A DNA stretch of 64,000 bases from a virus. The DNA lies in the IMG/VR virus record IMGVR_UViG_3300009159_000053, positions 22,893-86,892 of that record; one strand, 5' to 3'. Numbering within the stretch: the first letter of the stretch is position 1; each line of letters begins with the position of its first letter. Below the pieces are notes generated by a model, which saw nothing but the letters and a program-made list of their open reading frames with translations, did no database searches and was not told where the DNA came from. Of the stretch, positions 26,053 through 34,710 are shown one piece after another. The position numbers were made by a program, and so were the translations under genes.

Positions 26053-27429
26053 TTAATCCTTTATTTCTGGAGGGTCGTAGAATCTATGACAACTAATTTG
26101 TACGTTAGAAATAATAGGAACCATTCTGTCATTAAATACAGTGTGATTTATATTTATGGAACCTATTCTTACCAAGTACCTAAGTCCATCACCTAAATGA
26201 AGTTCTACTTGAGCACCCGTTAAGTAACCTCTATCTGCAGTTTTATCATTTAGACTAGATGTATAAGTTGCGTTTGGTCCATTTATTGTTCTAAACAAAT
26301 ATTCTAAATCATACATAGTACCTTTTTTATAAATCATTTTTAAATCTTCTAGTTTATTAAAGTTTCCTGGATAAGGATTCTCTGCACCAGTTATAAATCC
26401 ATTAGAATCTAGATAAGTCATGTCGCCAATTCTATTTAATAACAAAGTAAAATCTACAGTGCTTTGATTTAATCCAGCACCTACAGGAGTTATACCCCCA
26501 TCAGCACCGCTCTGTACAACTTCTGGGTTAAATCCTTCGGCAATTCCCCACCCCATACTTACCTCTGTTGGATTGTATAGAAATTTAAATCCATACATTT
26601 TAGGATCAATTGATGAGTCAGTTTTTTTATTATAAAACTGTGTATTATCTATACGACTACGAGACATTTGAATAGTTCCCTTAGCGGCAGGCGCTGACTC
26701 AAGTACTGTTCCAGTAATTGGGTCGTATTTAATTGGGGTATACATATTTTTTGCATCTGTGTAATTGCCTGCATCTGAAATTCCCCTAAAAGTATTTTCA
26801 CTTTGAGGACCCTTACTTCTAAAATATGCGGATCTAACCATTGGTGCGTTGTAGGTATAGAAAGGTGTTGGAGGTGTTGTAGTTGGTGGAGGGTCTTCTG
26901 TAGCACCTTTTATTGGTTTTTCTACAGATTTCTTTCCACTTGGCTTTTTTGTTTTTGGATTAATCACAGGTTTTCTTGCATCAAATTCTTTTTTTGCAGC
27001 AGCCTGAGAAGAAGATATTAATTGATTTTGAATAGATTTCTTTAAAGTTTCAGCCGTATTTATTCTAGTTGTAAGAACAGCGATTGCTGAATTCATTGCA
27101 TTTATATTACCTATAGCCGTATTTAAGTTTGCTTGTTCCCCCGCAGAGTATGGAGGCGGTGCATAAGCGGTGTAAAGGTTTCTTAAGGTAGTTTCTAATC
27201 CAGCCAACTCTACATACCTTGCTTTTTTTGCAGTTGTTAGTACGTCAAACTCAAAGACCGCTGCTTGTAATGCCTTCTGTTGTTTTGCTTTTTCAGCCTT
27301 AATGTTCTTTTCTTCATTAACTCGTTGCTGTTCGTTTTGTACGTTAGAAATAATTTGGGCTGTAGTTAAACTAACAGATCCTGGTCTAGCATATTTATTA
27401 GGGCCACTTGTTATTAATCTACCAGCCAT
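26053..27429 (-). CDS. Tail tube/baseplate initiator-like protein (458 aa)
   Basis: The N-terminal third is a long helical, Lys/Ala/Gln-rich coiled coil. A Pro/Thr linker follows (about 165-190). The C-terminal half is beta-rich and has FKFLYNPTEVSMGWG and an ending ISNVQISCHRFYDPPE. The NPTEV motif resembles tube-initiator proteins of contractile injection systems. Its place between tape measure and LysM supports this. The exact family was not determined. Confidence 0.6.
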   Translation of the reverse strand: MAGRLITSGPNKYARPGSVSLTTAQIISNVQNEQQRVNEEKNIKAEKAKQQKALQAAVFEFDVLTTAKKARYVELAGLETTLRNLYTAYAPPPYSAGEQANLNTAIGNINAMNSAIAVLTTRINTAETLKKSIQNQLISSSQAAAKKEFDARKPVINPKTKKPSGKKSVEKPIKGATEDPPPTTTPPTPFYTYNAPMVRSAYFRSKGPQSENTFRGISDAGNYTDAKNMYTPIKYDPITGTVLESAPAAKGTIQMSRSRIDNTQFYNKKTDSSIDPKMYGFKFLYNPTEVSMGWGIAEGFNPEVVQSGADGGITPVGAGLNQSTVDFTLLLNRIGDMTYLDSNGFITGAENPYPGNFNKLEDLKMIYKKGTMYDLEYLFRTINGPNATYTSSLNDKTADRGYLTGAQVELHLGDGLRYLVRIGSININHTVFNDRMVPIISNVQISCHRFYDPPEIKD

Positions 27430-29468
27430 TATTTACTCCCCATCGCTTGAAGATCTTTATCATTTAATAGTATTTCTTTTATTTTTTTGGCTAGAGAGTT
27501 AGCCTCTGCTATTGATGCATTGGCTAAATTTACATTTACATTTACGGTGTTTGTTCCAACACTTGCGGTAGATACTCCTGAAGTATGTTGCAAATACTTT
27601 CCACTAGTATAGGTAGTCCATGGATTAAAGTTTGTTCCACCTTTAGAAATATCATAAGCAATTTTTGCATTTATAGTTGGATCTTTAAGACTTTCAGGTC
27701 CTGTGTAACCTATGGATTTATATTTCTTTAGATAAGCCTCATTACGTTTTACGCCCATATTAGGATTACGAGGATCATTGTTCTCCATATTAATTTGAAA
27801 TAATCCGTAAGACTTATCAAGACCTGTTGGATTGTATGCGTTTGCTCTTCCACCAGATTCAGCCTTTACAATTCCGTAGGCTGTATTTAAGGATGCTCCG
27901 CTAAACCCAGCATTTTGTAGAGTTTGTACTAAACCAGGATCCATTCCAGCCGCCATCTGTGTTCCTGTTTGAGATGTTTGGACTGCGTTAGCAGGAGTTC
28001 CAAACATACTTGCTAATGCTTTAGTACCTAAATAACCAAGGCCAGATAAAATTCCCCCACCAATTGCTCCAGGAACTGCGCCAATTCCACCAAAGAATGC
28101 TCCACCAATTCCACCAGCCGCAGCACCTATGCCAACTGTGCTTAAAAATCCCTGACCAGTTGCTGCACCAACAGCGCCACCAAGCACTGGTACTGCTCTT
28201 CCTAACCCTGTCATACCAACCTTAGCAGCAGTTGCAGCGCCACCAGATGCAAGCACACTCGTCGCACCCTTTGCAGCCATTGCAGCCATTGCTTTCCTTG
28301 CGCCAGCGGCTATTGCAACTGTGGATACACCCGCAGCAATTCCTCCAGCAACTCCACTGACAACTGACCCGCCAGGTGTATTAGAGAATCCTTGAACAAA
28401 TCCTTTTGCTTTAAAGAACCCATCAGGCAATCTTTCTAACTGTGCATTTAATGCGGCCGCTGCAGTTGCTGCATTATTAAACCCAGCAATCATTGGCTCT
28501 GTACCCCGCTCCATCAATGACGTCATTGATGTAGCAATTTTCATTTGTGCATTTAATGGGTTATCAGGATTAAAGGGTGCATTTTCTAAATCAATATTTC
28601 TTTTACCTGCAGCCATGTCTGTGAGCAGGGTTCCAAACATTTCTTGTTGTGATTGAGAAAATCCTAGAGCCTTTAAAGATTGTCCTGCAAAACCCTCACG
28701 CAAAGCCACCGACATTTGTTCAGCAGTTACTTTTCTACCTTGCGTCATTCTGTCAAAGAGTTGTTTAGCAATGTCTCCAGTAGATCTGGCTTTTCCAGTT
28801 TTTGGATCAAAAGTACTAATACCATATTGATAAAGATTTCCACCCATTGCACCAGTGTGCAAACCACCTATAGCCTGAGCAGCAGTAGCATTTGGCATAC
28901 CTAAGTAACGTGCAGCGCCACCAACTTCTTGCATTGCTCTAGTAAAGTCTGCAGTTCCTGGCATGTAATTATATCCTTGGACAAGCATTGCAGCGGCTGC
29001 GGCATCTTCACCAGGACCTGTAATTCCTCCACCCAAAGCACCAAAGGTGGCCCGTGCTAATCCAGCACGATTCATGGCTCCAGCACTACGAAGTGATGCG
29101 GTGTAAAAACCAGATGCACGAGCAATAGTTGTTCCAAGATCTGGAATTGCATCGTACATTCCGCCAGCAACACCTAAACCAAACTGAACTCCACCAACTG
29201 CAGCAGCACCTTTTTTAGTGTATAGCCATGGCATCATTCCGCCTTGGCTATTACCTGTTCCATTACTAAACTGAGCGTTGTTACTTCCTAAACCTAAACT
29301 AGATCCTTGGCCAACACTTGGAGTTAAGATTGAAGTTACAGATTTTAAAGTGGTACCAGCAAGTCCACTTAATCTTTTTAATGCCGACTCTATAGAACTT
29401 AATTTTTTTACAGTATTATCTAGACCTGCATTAAGCCCAGATACTTGGGAGATAGGGTCTTTAGCCAC
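27429..29468 (-). CDS. Tape measure protein with C-terminal lysozyme-like (SLT) domain
   Basis: The protein has a coiled-coil N-terminus, a long Ala/Gly-rich hydrophobic middle (about 330-500), and a C-terminal transglycosylase domain. The active-site Glu is predicted at 537 in IVKAESGG, with YGLFQIN downstream. At 679 aa it implies a tail of roughly 100 nm if the usual length rule applies. It starts at GTG at 29468, 8 bases inside the frameshift ORF. The enzyme part likely opens the cell wall at injection. Confidence 0.88.
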   Translation of the reverse strand: MAKDPISQVSGLNAGLDNTVKKLSSIESALKRLSGLAGTTLKSVTSILTPSVGQGSSLGLGSNNAQFSNGTGNSQGGMMPWLYTKKGAAAVGGVQFGLGVAGGMYDAIPDLGTTIARASGFYTASLRSAGAMNRAGLARATFGALGGGITGPGEDAAAAAMLVQGYNYMPGTADFTRAMQEVGGAARYLGMPNATAAQAIGGLHTGAMGGNLYQYGISTFDPKTGKARSTGDIAKQLFDRMTQGRKVTAEQMSVALREGFAGQSLKALGFSQSQQEMFGTLLTDMAAGKRNIDLENAPFNPDNPLNAQMKIATSMTSLMERGTEPMIAGFNNAATAAAALNAQLERLPDGFFKAKGFVQGFSNTPGGSVVSGVAGGIAAGVSTVAIAAGARKAMAAMAAKGATSVLASGGAATAAKVGMTGLGRAVPVLGGAVGAATGQGFLSTVGIGAAAGGIGGAFFGGIGAVPGAIGGGILSGLGYLGTKALASMFGTPANAVQTSQTGTQMAAGMDPGLVQTLQNAGFSGASLNTAYGIVKAESGGRANAYNPTGLDKSYGLFQINMENNDPRNPNMGVKRNEAYLKKYKSIGYTGPESLKDPTINAKIAYDISKGGTNFNPWTTYTSGKYLQHTSGVSTASVGTNTVNVNVNLANASIAEANSLAKKIKEILLNDKDLQAMGSK

Positions 29469-29637
29469 TTGTCATCCTTTCGTATCTAACTCGGGCAACC
29501 TCTAACCAGTTACTTCTCTCTCGTCGAGACATGTCCTTTATCTCTGAGAGAGACCAACTGTCGTACAACTCACTTATGGCAGACCATTCAGAGAACAATC
29601 TGACATAACCAATTACATTAGAACTGAAATAAGGATC
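29461..29637 (-). CDS. Tail assembly chaperone, frameshift extension
   Basis: An open frame of 58 codons starts without an ATG or GTG just inside the end of the upstream chaperone gene and stops in the first codons of the tape measure gene. It encodes a hydrophilic, helical sequence (LFSEWSAISELYDSWSLSEI, then SRRERSNWLEVARVRYERM) that looks like real protein, not noise. It lies +1 relative to the chaperone, and the two frames overlap by about 20 bases. Chaperones before tape measure genes are usually made as such a fusion. Without a shift it would have no good start. Confidence 0.7.
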   Translation of the reverse strand, partial: DPYFSSNVIGYVRLFSEWSAISELYDSWSLSEIKDMSRRERSNWLEVARVRYERMTSG

Positions 29638-30421
29638 CTAAATTAATAGGAACCGTTACCTCACTTCCTGTGTCAGGATCAACAACTACCACATCCTCAA
29701 ACTGAGGACCTGGTGCTCTCTTGTTAATCTCGTCAATAATTTTTCTACGATCAATTACGCTAAGTGCAAGCACTTGGCTCTTGCTATATACAGGGTTCTC
29801 ACCAATACGGACAACGGTGTTCTCTAGAACAATTGTGCTTAGTTCTGCAGGTGTCTTCTCCATATTGTTAATCATTTCTCGCTGTACAACTCCATTAGGA
29901 AGTTTGACTGTGTAGTCAATAGACTTTCCTTTAACAGTAAATACCCGCTCATTTATTGGGTCAGTAAGAAGTTTTACTTTAATATCTGTATTGACATCAA
30001 CTTCTACAAGTTTATCTTCACCATCAACAAATATTGGGATCTTTATTTTGCTACCAAAGGTTGCTTTTAAAATTCCAAGAAGAATGGCATCTCTATCACC
30101 AACTAGTAGATCATCAAGGATCTTGTCTGTGGCTGGTTCATTACCAATCTTTACAGTTCCTAGTTGTAGAACTGTAAGAATTGCTTTACCTAAATTATTA
30201 GTCTTTGAAATTGTCTCTTCATCTTTACCGTTAAGTTCACGAACTTCTGCGGTTCTGATGACCTCCCCAGCGGCGTTTATATAGCCGCCAGGAAGTTCAA
30301 CAGTAGTATCTGAAGGAGATACAATTTCAGGCGTTCTTTCTTTTGGCGTTTCATTTATCGCCTTGTTTAACAGTTGATTTGCTAATGCGGGATTAACCGC
30401 TGCACTAATTGTGTTCGTCAT
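29618..30421 (-). CDS. Tail assembly chaperone / T4_baseplate-type protein
   Basis: The central part (LDDLLVGDRDAILLGILKAT) matches the T4 baseplate/tail chaperone family in which a GDRD-x-LL motif is conserved. The length is 267 aa. It lies between tail tube and tape measure, the classic place of the chaperone pair. The ATG follows AAAGGATAACA. The last codons read TTA TTT CAG TTC TAA, and the sequence TTT C could allow a +1 slip of tRNA-Phe. Confidence 0.78.
   Translation of the reverse strand: MTNTISAAVNPALANQLLNKAINETPKERTPEIVSPSDTTVELPGGYINAAGEVIRTAEVRELNGKDEETISKTNNLGKAILTVLQLGTVKIGNEPATDKILDDLLVGDRDAILLGILKATFGSKIKIPIFVDGEDKLVEVDVNTDIKVKLLTDPINERVFTVKGKSIDYTVKLPNGVVQREMINNMEKTPAELSTIVLENTVVRIGENPVYSKSQVLALSVIDRRKIIDEINKRAPGPQFEDVVVVDPDTGSEVTVPINLGSLFQF
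29623..29639 (-). promoter_or_regulatory. Candidate +1 ribosomal frameshift site (TTT C)
   Basis: In the 20-base overlap between the chaperone stop and the open +1 frame, the only good slip is at the codon TTT followed by C: tRNA-Phe can move from UUU to UUC. The fusion would read Gly-Ser-Leu-Phe, then Ser-Ser-Asn-Val. No downstream pseudoknot was examined. Confidence 0.45.
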
Positions 30422-30444
30422 TGTTATCCTTTGTTAGATTATGC

Positions 30445-31068
30445 TTAGAACGCTGCTGCGTCTGTAGATAAGTTTGCTGCCCAGTTAACATTAAAGCCCT
30501 CATGGACTAGAGTCATCTGTTCAACAAGTAGAGCATTATCACCTGCGTTTAGATCTGAGTATGCCACAGCAGTTGGCCAGCAGTTGTAAACTTCAAAACG
30601 CATTGCTACGTGGTCTGTTGCTGCTGGAGAGTTTTGAGCAGTCTCACCTGCTGATGGAACTGGATGAGATAAGACTTTAATCTCTAGATCGCAACGGAAG
30701 TTTTCATTCTTAGCACGGGTTGAACCCCCACCTTGAACTGTTGCGAATAGGTTACGCATCCATTCCCAGTTTTGATTTGTTCCAAGAATTACGCCACGTT
30801 GTAACGTAATAGGAGCAAACGTAGTCTGTCCAGGAATCTGGTGAACGGTAGTGTTGTATCCACCTTCACGGTAAGGAATGGAGTCGGTTGTAACCGCCAT
30901 TCCAGAGATTGATGTAAAACCAAAAGTAACTGCATTAGCAAGATTGTTAGTTGCAGTACTAGTTGGTGCACCACCAACACTTGTCAATGGTTTAAACGTA
31001 ACTAAAAATCTAAAGTTACGTAACGGATCGGTAATTAAATTTGACCGATTATTAATGATTGTAGGCAT
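30445..31068 (-). CDS. Tail tube protein (gp19-like)
   Basis: The 207-residue protein has the T4 gp19-like pattern: PLRNFRFLVTF at the start, FTSISGMAVTTDSIPYREGG, VHQIPGQTTFAPITLQRGV and the C-terminal YNCWPTAVAYSDLNA. AAGGAG lies upstream. It stacks inside the sheath, whose gene is directly upstream. Confidence 0.92.
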   Translation of the reverse strand: MPTIINNRSNLITDPLRNFRFLVTFKPLTSVGGAPTSTATNNLANAVTFGFTSISGMAVTTDSIPYREGGYNTTVHQIPGQTTFAPITLQRGVILGTNQNWEWMRNLFATVQGGGSTRAKNENFRCDLEIKVLSHPVPSAGETAQNSPAATDHVAMRFEVYNCWPTAVAYSDLNAGDNALLVEQMTLVHEGFNVNWAANLSTDAAAF

Positions 31069-31089
31069 TTATTTATTATCTCCTTCGGG

Positions 31090-32601
31090 TTAGTTCAGCG
31101 TCTTTTGGCTGAGATCGATGACGATGAACTCTGCTGGATATTGAAGAGCAACACCAACTTGAATGTGAACTTCACCATTTGCAATATCTGCATCTGAGTT
31201 GTTCTCTGCATCGCACTTTACAAAGTAAGCCTGTGCTGGAGTTGCTCCACGCAGACCACCCTGATTGCGATACTCATTTAAGAATGATCCAAGATTTGTG
31301 TTTATACGTGCCCACAGTCTTTCATCATTGTTTTCAAATAATGCAAACTCTGTTAAGTTCTTTAGGTTCTTGCGGATGTAAATTAAAGAACGACGCATGT
31401 TCACATACTTGTTTGCAGTTCCATCTTGCTTTAATGTACGAGCACCCATTACAGAAAGTCCAGCACCAGGGATTTGGCGAATTGGATTTACTGGGGATGT
31501 GCTTGCATTCATTGTGTCTAACTCTGCAGAGGTAAATGACTTTTCTACAGAAACGATTCCTAGTACTGGAGTTGAGATACCAGCAGGAGCCTTGAATACG
31601 CCACGGCTTGCATCTGTTGATAGGTAAAGACCAACAACTGCGCCAGTAGGTTCAATCTTACGAAGTGCTCCAGAACTACGTCCTAGTGGATCAGAAATGA
31701 ACACGTTAGGATAGTAGACAGCAGCATTGCTTGTATCTGCAAGAGAACCAGCAAAAGAAACAGCATTTGCAACTGTTAAATCTGGATCGGTTCCAATTAC
31801 AACAAAGCCGTTACTGTCTTCTGCCCAAGATGTTGCAGCATCAAAGACTGAAACTGTTCCAGATGCTAATGCATTTGCAACAGGTAGGAATAGTACTAGT
31901 GGACGGTCTAGTGAGGTAAAGCGCTCAAATACTGACGAACCACCAGCCTTGTAGTTGGTGTAGTCAGTAGCAGCGGTTGCTGTGCCATTTGAACCACTTG
32001 TTAGTGGGTAGGTTGCTAGAGTAATAGATGCACCAGCATAACCACCAGCAACAGATACTGAGATGTTTGGTGAAATAATGTTAATTACTGTTGGAGCATA
32101 ATCACTTGAAGCAGCGTCATTAAATACAATATTTGAATATTGTTCAAGAAGAATGTCATCAGAAATGTCGTTTGCTACACCTGACTCTTTGTAAAGAGTA
32201 AGTGTATAAGTGCTTGCAACGTCACCAGCAGTCAATACAACACGAAGGTTGTTACCATCTGTTCCAGCGTTCTTTGAAGTAACAGTCGCAGCAGTTGCAC
32301 CGCCACCATCTGTTAAGTTTCTAGAAGCAGCAACAGCGTTAGCCGCAAGCAGACGTTGAACATAAAGTTCACGTCCACCATTACTAAAGAATGAGCCAAC
32401 TTGGAAGGTGGCTGGATAGGTTGCGTTGTAACCTCCGAAGTACTTGGTAAATTCATACCAAGAGTTAACAAGGGTTACTGTTTCTGGGCCTTGTGCAAAA
32501 GGTGCAACAATTGCGCCAGCAGCATTTGCAGTAACTCCACTTGGGAGTACTGGTGGTAGTAGGCGTTCACTTATGTAAACACCTGGACGGCTATAAGCCA
32601 T
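31090..32601 (-). CDS. Contractile tail sheath protein
   Basis: The N-terminus (SRPGVYISERLL) and the C-terminal block (GARTLKQDG, RRSLIYIRKNLKNLTEFALF) are those of Phage_sheath proteins. An inserted variable domain occupies about residues 90-230. The length of 503 aa is typical. It proves that the phage is a myovirus. AGGAG precedes the ATG. Confidence 0.96.
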   Translation of the reverse strand: MAYSRPGVYISERLLPPVLPSGVTANAAGAIVAPFAQGPETVTLVNSWYEFTKYFGGYNATYPATFQVGSFFSNGGRELYVQRLLAANAVAASRNLTDGGGATAATVTSKNAGTDGNNLRVVLTAGDVASTYTLTLYKESGVANDISDDILLEQYSNIVFNDAASSDYAPTVINIISPNISVSVAGGYAGASITLATYPLTSGSNGTATAATDYTNYKAGGSSVFERFTSLDRPLVLFLPVANALASGTVSVFDAATSWAEDSNGFVVIGTDPDLTVANAVSFAGSLADTSNAAVYYPNVFISDPLGRSSGALRKIEPTGAVVGLYLSTDASRGVFKAPAGISTPVLGIVSVEKSFTSAELDTMNASTSPVNPIRQIPGAGLSVMGARTLKQDGTANKYVNMRRSLIYIRKNLKNLTEFALFENNDERLWARINTNLGSFLNEYRNQGGLRGATPAQAYFVKCDAENNSDADIANGEVHIQVGVALQYPAEFIVIDLSQKTLN

Positions 32602-32632
32602 TTTTTCTCCTAACTAGTTTGGGGGAGGGACC

Positions 32633-33532
32633 TTATGGTGCCGATTGAGTGTACGTATCGATGGTAGTGAACTGAGAGCGACCAAGGGTCTGACTTCCAG
32701 TTGTACCTGTGACGTTTAGTTGCAACACTTTGTACATCTTATTGAATGTTTCAGCCGCAATCTCAGATGAGACACGGACTGTTATTGCATTTACAAATAG
32801 TCTTTTTCCTTGTTCTGTAATATCTCTCTTAGAAATATCAAGAACATCCAAACGACGAGTTGTTCCAAACACAGTATTTGGTCCTGTATCTAAAACAGCA
32901 AATCGTAATGGAATCTTTGAGTAAAGAAGTTGTGCCAAAATTTGACGGTCATGTCTTGGTTGGCGAGAAAAAGAAGTTATTTGATAATCAATGTTTACTG
33001 GAATTGGATAGTTTATATCCCAGTTATGCTCATCAGTATCCCAAGCAGTATTTGTACCAATGACTGATGGGTTAGTTAAATAGGCTGGCTTTACTCTACC
33101 TCTCATGGCACGAGAAAAGTCTTCAGAGATATCAATCATATCAATAGTTATATAAGGATAAGACTGCGCTCTGATTTCCTGATCGGGTTGTCCAAACCAT
33201 ACTCCTACTTTTCTAGTAGTTCCTGGAGTAGCAGTGCCACCTGAAGCAACTCTTGCAATGTTTGCATTTGTTTTTGCATATTTAAATGTAGTAGAAGTTG
33301 GAATTAACGTAATGTTGTAGGTGCCATTAAAGGGCGTTGAAGCACCAGCAATTGTAACTGTGTCTCCAACTTCAAAGCCGTGCTCTGTAGATGTAGTTAT
33401 TGTAACTACATTGGTAGTAAGCGCTTTGTGTGTAATAGTTTTTGCCGTTGCAGATGCAGCCTGTTGATCAGTAACGGTCATCTCCTTTAAGAGATTTCTT
33501 AGTGCTTCATCTTCATCTAATAAGAATGTCAT
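32633..33532 (-). CDS. Tail terminator/completion-like protein with inserted beta domain
   Basis: Residues 24-102 hold a small beta domain (HGFEVGDTVTIAGAS, FNGTYNIT) related to the one at 20.4 and 61.2 kb. The rest (VWFGQPDQEIRAQSYPYITI, then NIDYQITSFSRQPRHDRQI) resembles proteins that close the tail above the sheath. The position next to the sheath supports a completion role, but no named family is certain. Confidence 0.6.
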   Translation of the reverse strand: MTFLLDEDEALRNLLKEMTVTDQQAASATAKTITHKALTTNVVTITTSTEHGFEVGDTVTIAGASTPFNGTYNITLIPTSTTFKYAKTNANIARVASGGTATPGTTRKVGVWFGQPDQEIRAQSYPYITIDMIDISEDFSRAMRGRVKPAYLTNPSVIGTNTAWDTDEHNWDINYPIPVNIDYQITSFSRQPRHDRQILAQLLYSKIPLRFAVLDTGPNTVFGTTRRLDVLDISKRDITEQGKRLFVNAITVRVSSEIAAETFNKMYKVLQLNVTGTTGSQTLGRSQFTTIDTYTQSAP

Positions 33533-33849
33533 AGGTGACCATCCAGATGTCTCATAGCACGATTAACTAAAAACTTTTCAGCCTCAGTCTGTCTGTTATT
33601 AAATCTACGTATAGCAGCAGTTGGCTGTGTATCTGGGGTTCCGTATTCAAGATCTAGGATCTGAACTTTATGGGCTGGGTTTCCATGAACTGTAAAGGAT
33701 CCATTATCATGGCGAACATGCAGGTGCTTAACAATCTTTTCTGGCCAACCAGAAGCACGGGCCTCTGAACGCAAGTGAGCGCCCATGAAGCGTGTAGTTT
33801 CTACACTGGCTTTAGTTAGGGATTCTTTGGCTCTCTTTAGGTAGGTCAC
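33529..33849 (-). CDS. Probable neck/tail-completion protein (106 aa)
   Basis: The short basic protein has a helix-beta pattern (SFTVHGNPAHKVQILDLEYG) like HK97 gp10-type minor tail or neck proteins. It starts at GTG (GTGA overlap) and ends in ATGA with the tail completion gene. The function is inferred from location and general shape. Confidence 0.55.
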   Translation of the reverse strand: MTYLKRAKESLTKASVETTRFMGAHLRSEARASGWPEKIVKHLHVRHDNGSFTVHGNPAHKVQILDLEYGTPDTQPTAAIRRFNNRQTEAEKFLVNRAMRHLDGHL

Positions 33850-34052
33850 TTCTTCTTCTTCGCTTTCGCCTTCGCTTTTGCGCCAACGTACACAGCACCA
33901 GCAAGATAGGCTGCGGTTGTACCTGCAAGAATCGATGCGATAGCGGGACGTTTTTCTTTAGGGCGGAATCCAAACACACCCCGAATAAACTCTTCACGTT
34001 CGCCTTGATTATTCATCTCAGCGACCTGTTCGTACCAAGGCTTATAAGCCAT
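33846..34052 (-). CDS. Small protein with hydrophobic segment and Lys/Ala tail (68 aa)
   Basis: I start at the ATG at 34052 (MAYKPWYEQV), which has AAAGGGG upstream; a longer frame running through the terminator is rejected. A hydrophobic segment (AIASILAGTTAAYLAGAVYV) is followed by the basic tail AKAKAKKKK. It may be a membrane or DNA-associated virion protein. It is the first gene after the terminator at 34131-34154. Confidence 0.6.
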   Translation of the reverse strand: MAYKPWYEQVAEMNNQGEREEFIRGVFGFRPKEKRPAIASILAGTTAAYLAGAVYVGAKAKAKAKKKK

Positions 34053-34095
34053 AATAAATAACCCCTTTATCGCAACCTGTGGGACAGTAGTCAGG

Positions 34096-34108
34096 CACCG
34101 CAGCGGTG
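34096..34108. promoter_or_regulatory. Perfect 13-base palindrome, possible operator or hairpin
   Basis: The sequence CACCG-CAG-CGGTG lies in the 78-base region between a terminator and the first gene of the tail operon. It could be a regulator site or a short RNA hairpin. No -35/-10 pair was convincing around it. Confidence 0.3.
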
Positions 34109-34130
34109 TTCTGATATAGCAATGATAAAT

Positions 34131-34154
34131 GAAAAAGCCACCCGTAGGTGGCTT
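34131..34154 (-). terminator. Intrinsic terminator with UACG tetraloop
   Basis: An 8-bp stem (34135-34142 with 34147-34154) encloses the loop TACG, closed by C and G (a UNCG-type loop), and is followed on the minus strand by TTTTT. It lies six bases after the last of the tiny basic genes and before the tail operon. Confidence 0.85.
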
Positions 34155-34159
34155 AGTCA

Positions 34160-34405
34160 TTACTTCTTTTTCTTTTCTCGCTTGTCTTCAGCCTTCTCGC
34201 CTTTTTTACCTTCTTTGGCTTCGTGCTTCTTAGATGCGGATTTAATCTTCTTTATATTAGCAACATCCATCTTGCGGTCATCCTCTTGGGACTTAGGCTT
34301 GCGATGCTTCTTATCCATCTTTTCAAACTTGGCCTTCTCTTCTTTATCCAATCCCTTTGTGGTCTTGGCATCCTGCTTCTTGTCAGAGGCCTTGGTGTAC
34401 TTCAT
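34160..34405 (-). CDS. Lysine-rich protein (81 aa)
   Basis: About 29 of 81 residues are Lys, with many Asp and Glu and almost no hydrophobic residues, so it should be unfolded or bind DNA or RNA. The C-terminus is KREKKKK. The ATG overlaps the previous stop as TAATG. It is the last gene of the small-gene chain; the terminator follows its stop by six bases. Histone-like condensation of phage DNA is a guess. Confidence 0.65.
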   Translation of the reverse strand: MKYTKASDKKQDAKTTKGLDKEEKAKFEKMDKKHRKPKSQEDDRKMDVANIKKIKSASKKHEAKEGKKGEKAEDKREKKKK

Positions 34406-34524
34406 TAGACGATCTTCTTTTTCTTCTTCTTCTTTAGCGCTTTAAAATCTGCGCCAGTAATTTTATCAGCAGGCTTTGCAGCGTTAGCAATCTTCATCTG
34501 CTTAGGGCTTAGTGACTTCTTCAT
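34405..34524 (-). CDS. Lys-rich small protein (39 aa)
   Basis: This 39-codon frame (MKKSLSPKQMKIANAAKPAD...) ends in a run of seven lysines followed by IV. It is coupled on both sides by TAATG overlaps. It is part of a chain of tiny genes with the same chemistry. The function is unknown. Confidence 0.6.
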   Translation of the reverse strand: MKKSLSPKQMKIANAAKPADKITGADFKALKKKKKKKIV

Positions 34525-34589
34525 TACTTACCCTTCTGGCAAGTGGAACACTTGCACTTGCAGTTCTTCATTGTGCACTTAAGAGCCAT
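34524..34589 (-). CDS. Tiny cysteine-rich protein (21 aa)
   Basis: A 21-codon frame codes for a peptide with five cysteines (positions 5, 10, 12, 14, 17) among lysines. AAGGAC lies upstream, and both ends are TAATG junctions, which argues for real translation. It looks like a metal-binding peptide of the metallothionein or zinc-knuckle kind; the metal is unknown. Confidence 0.5.
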   Translation of the reverse strand: MALKCTMKNCKCKCSTCQKGK

Positions 34590-34708
34590 TATTTTTTGTC
34601 CTTCTTTTTCTTGTCTGTCTTCTTCTTAGCATACTTCTTATTAGCAGCGGCTAGAGTCTTCATGCCGTGCTTATCTTTTGGCTTCATACAGCCACAGGTG
34701 CTACACAT
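34589..34708 (-). CDS. Small protein with CxxCxC motif and lysine tail (39 aa)
   Basis: The N-terminus reads MCSTCGCMKP, a tight cysteine motif, followed by a lysine-rich helix (KKYAKKKTDKKKKDKK). Its cysteine group recalls that of the 21-residue neighbour, and the tail recalls the other chain members. The start follows the upstream stop by two bases. Confidence 0.55.
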   Translation of the reverse strand: MCSTCGCMKPKDKHGMKTLAAANKKYAKKKTDKKKKDKK

Positions 34709-34710
34709 AT

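Noticed and set aside
31179-31954. Plus-strand frames opposite the sheath gene
   Set aside because: They lie over the well-supported sheath gene and have Leu/His/Cys-rich shadow composition.
34053-34160. N-terminal extension of the 68-aa gene (start at 34160)
   Set aside because: The extension would translate the terminator hairpin; the ATG at 34052 has AAAGGGG upstream.
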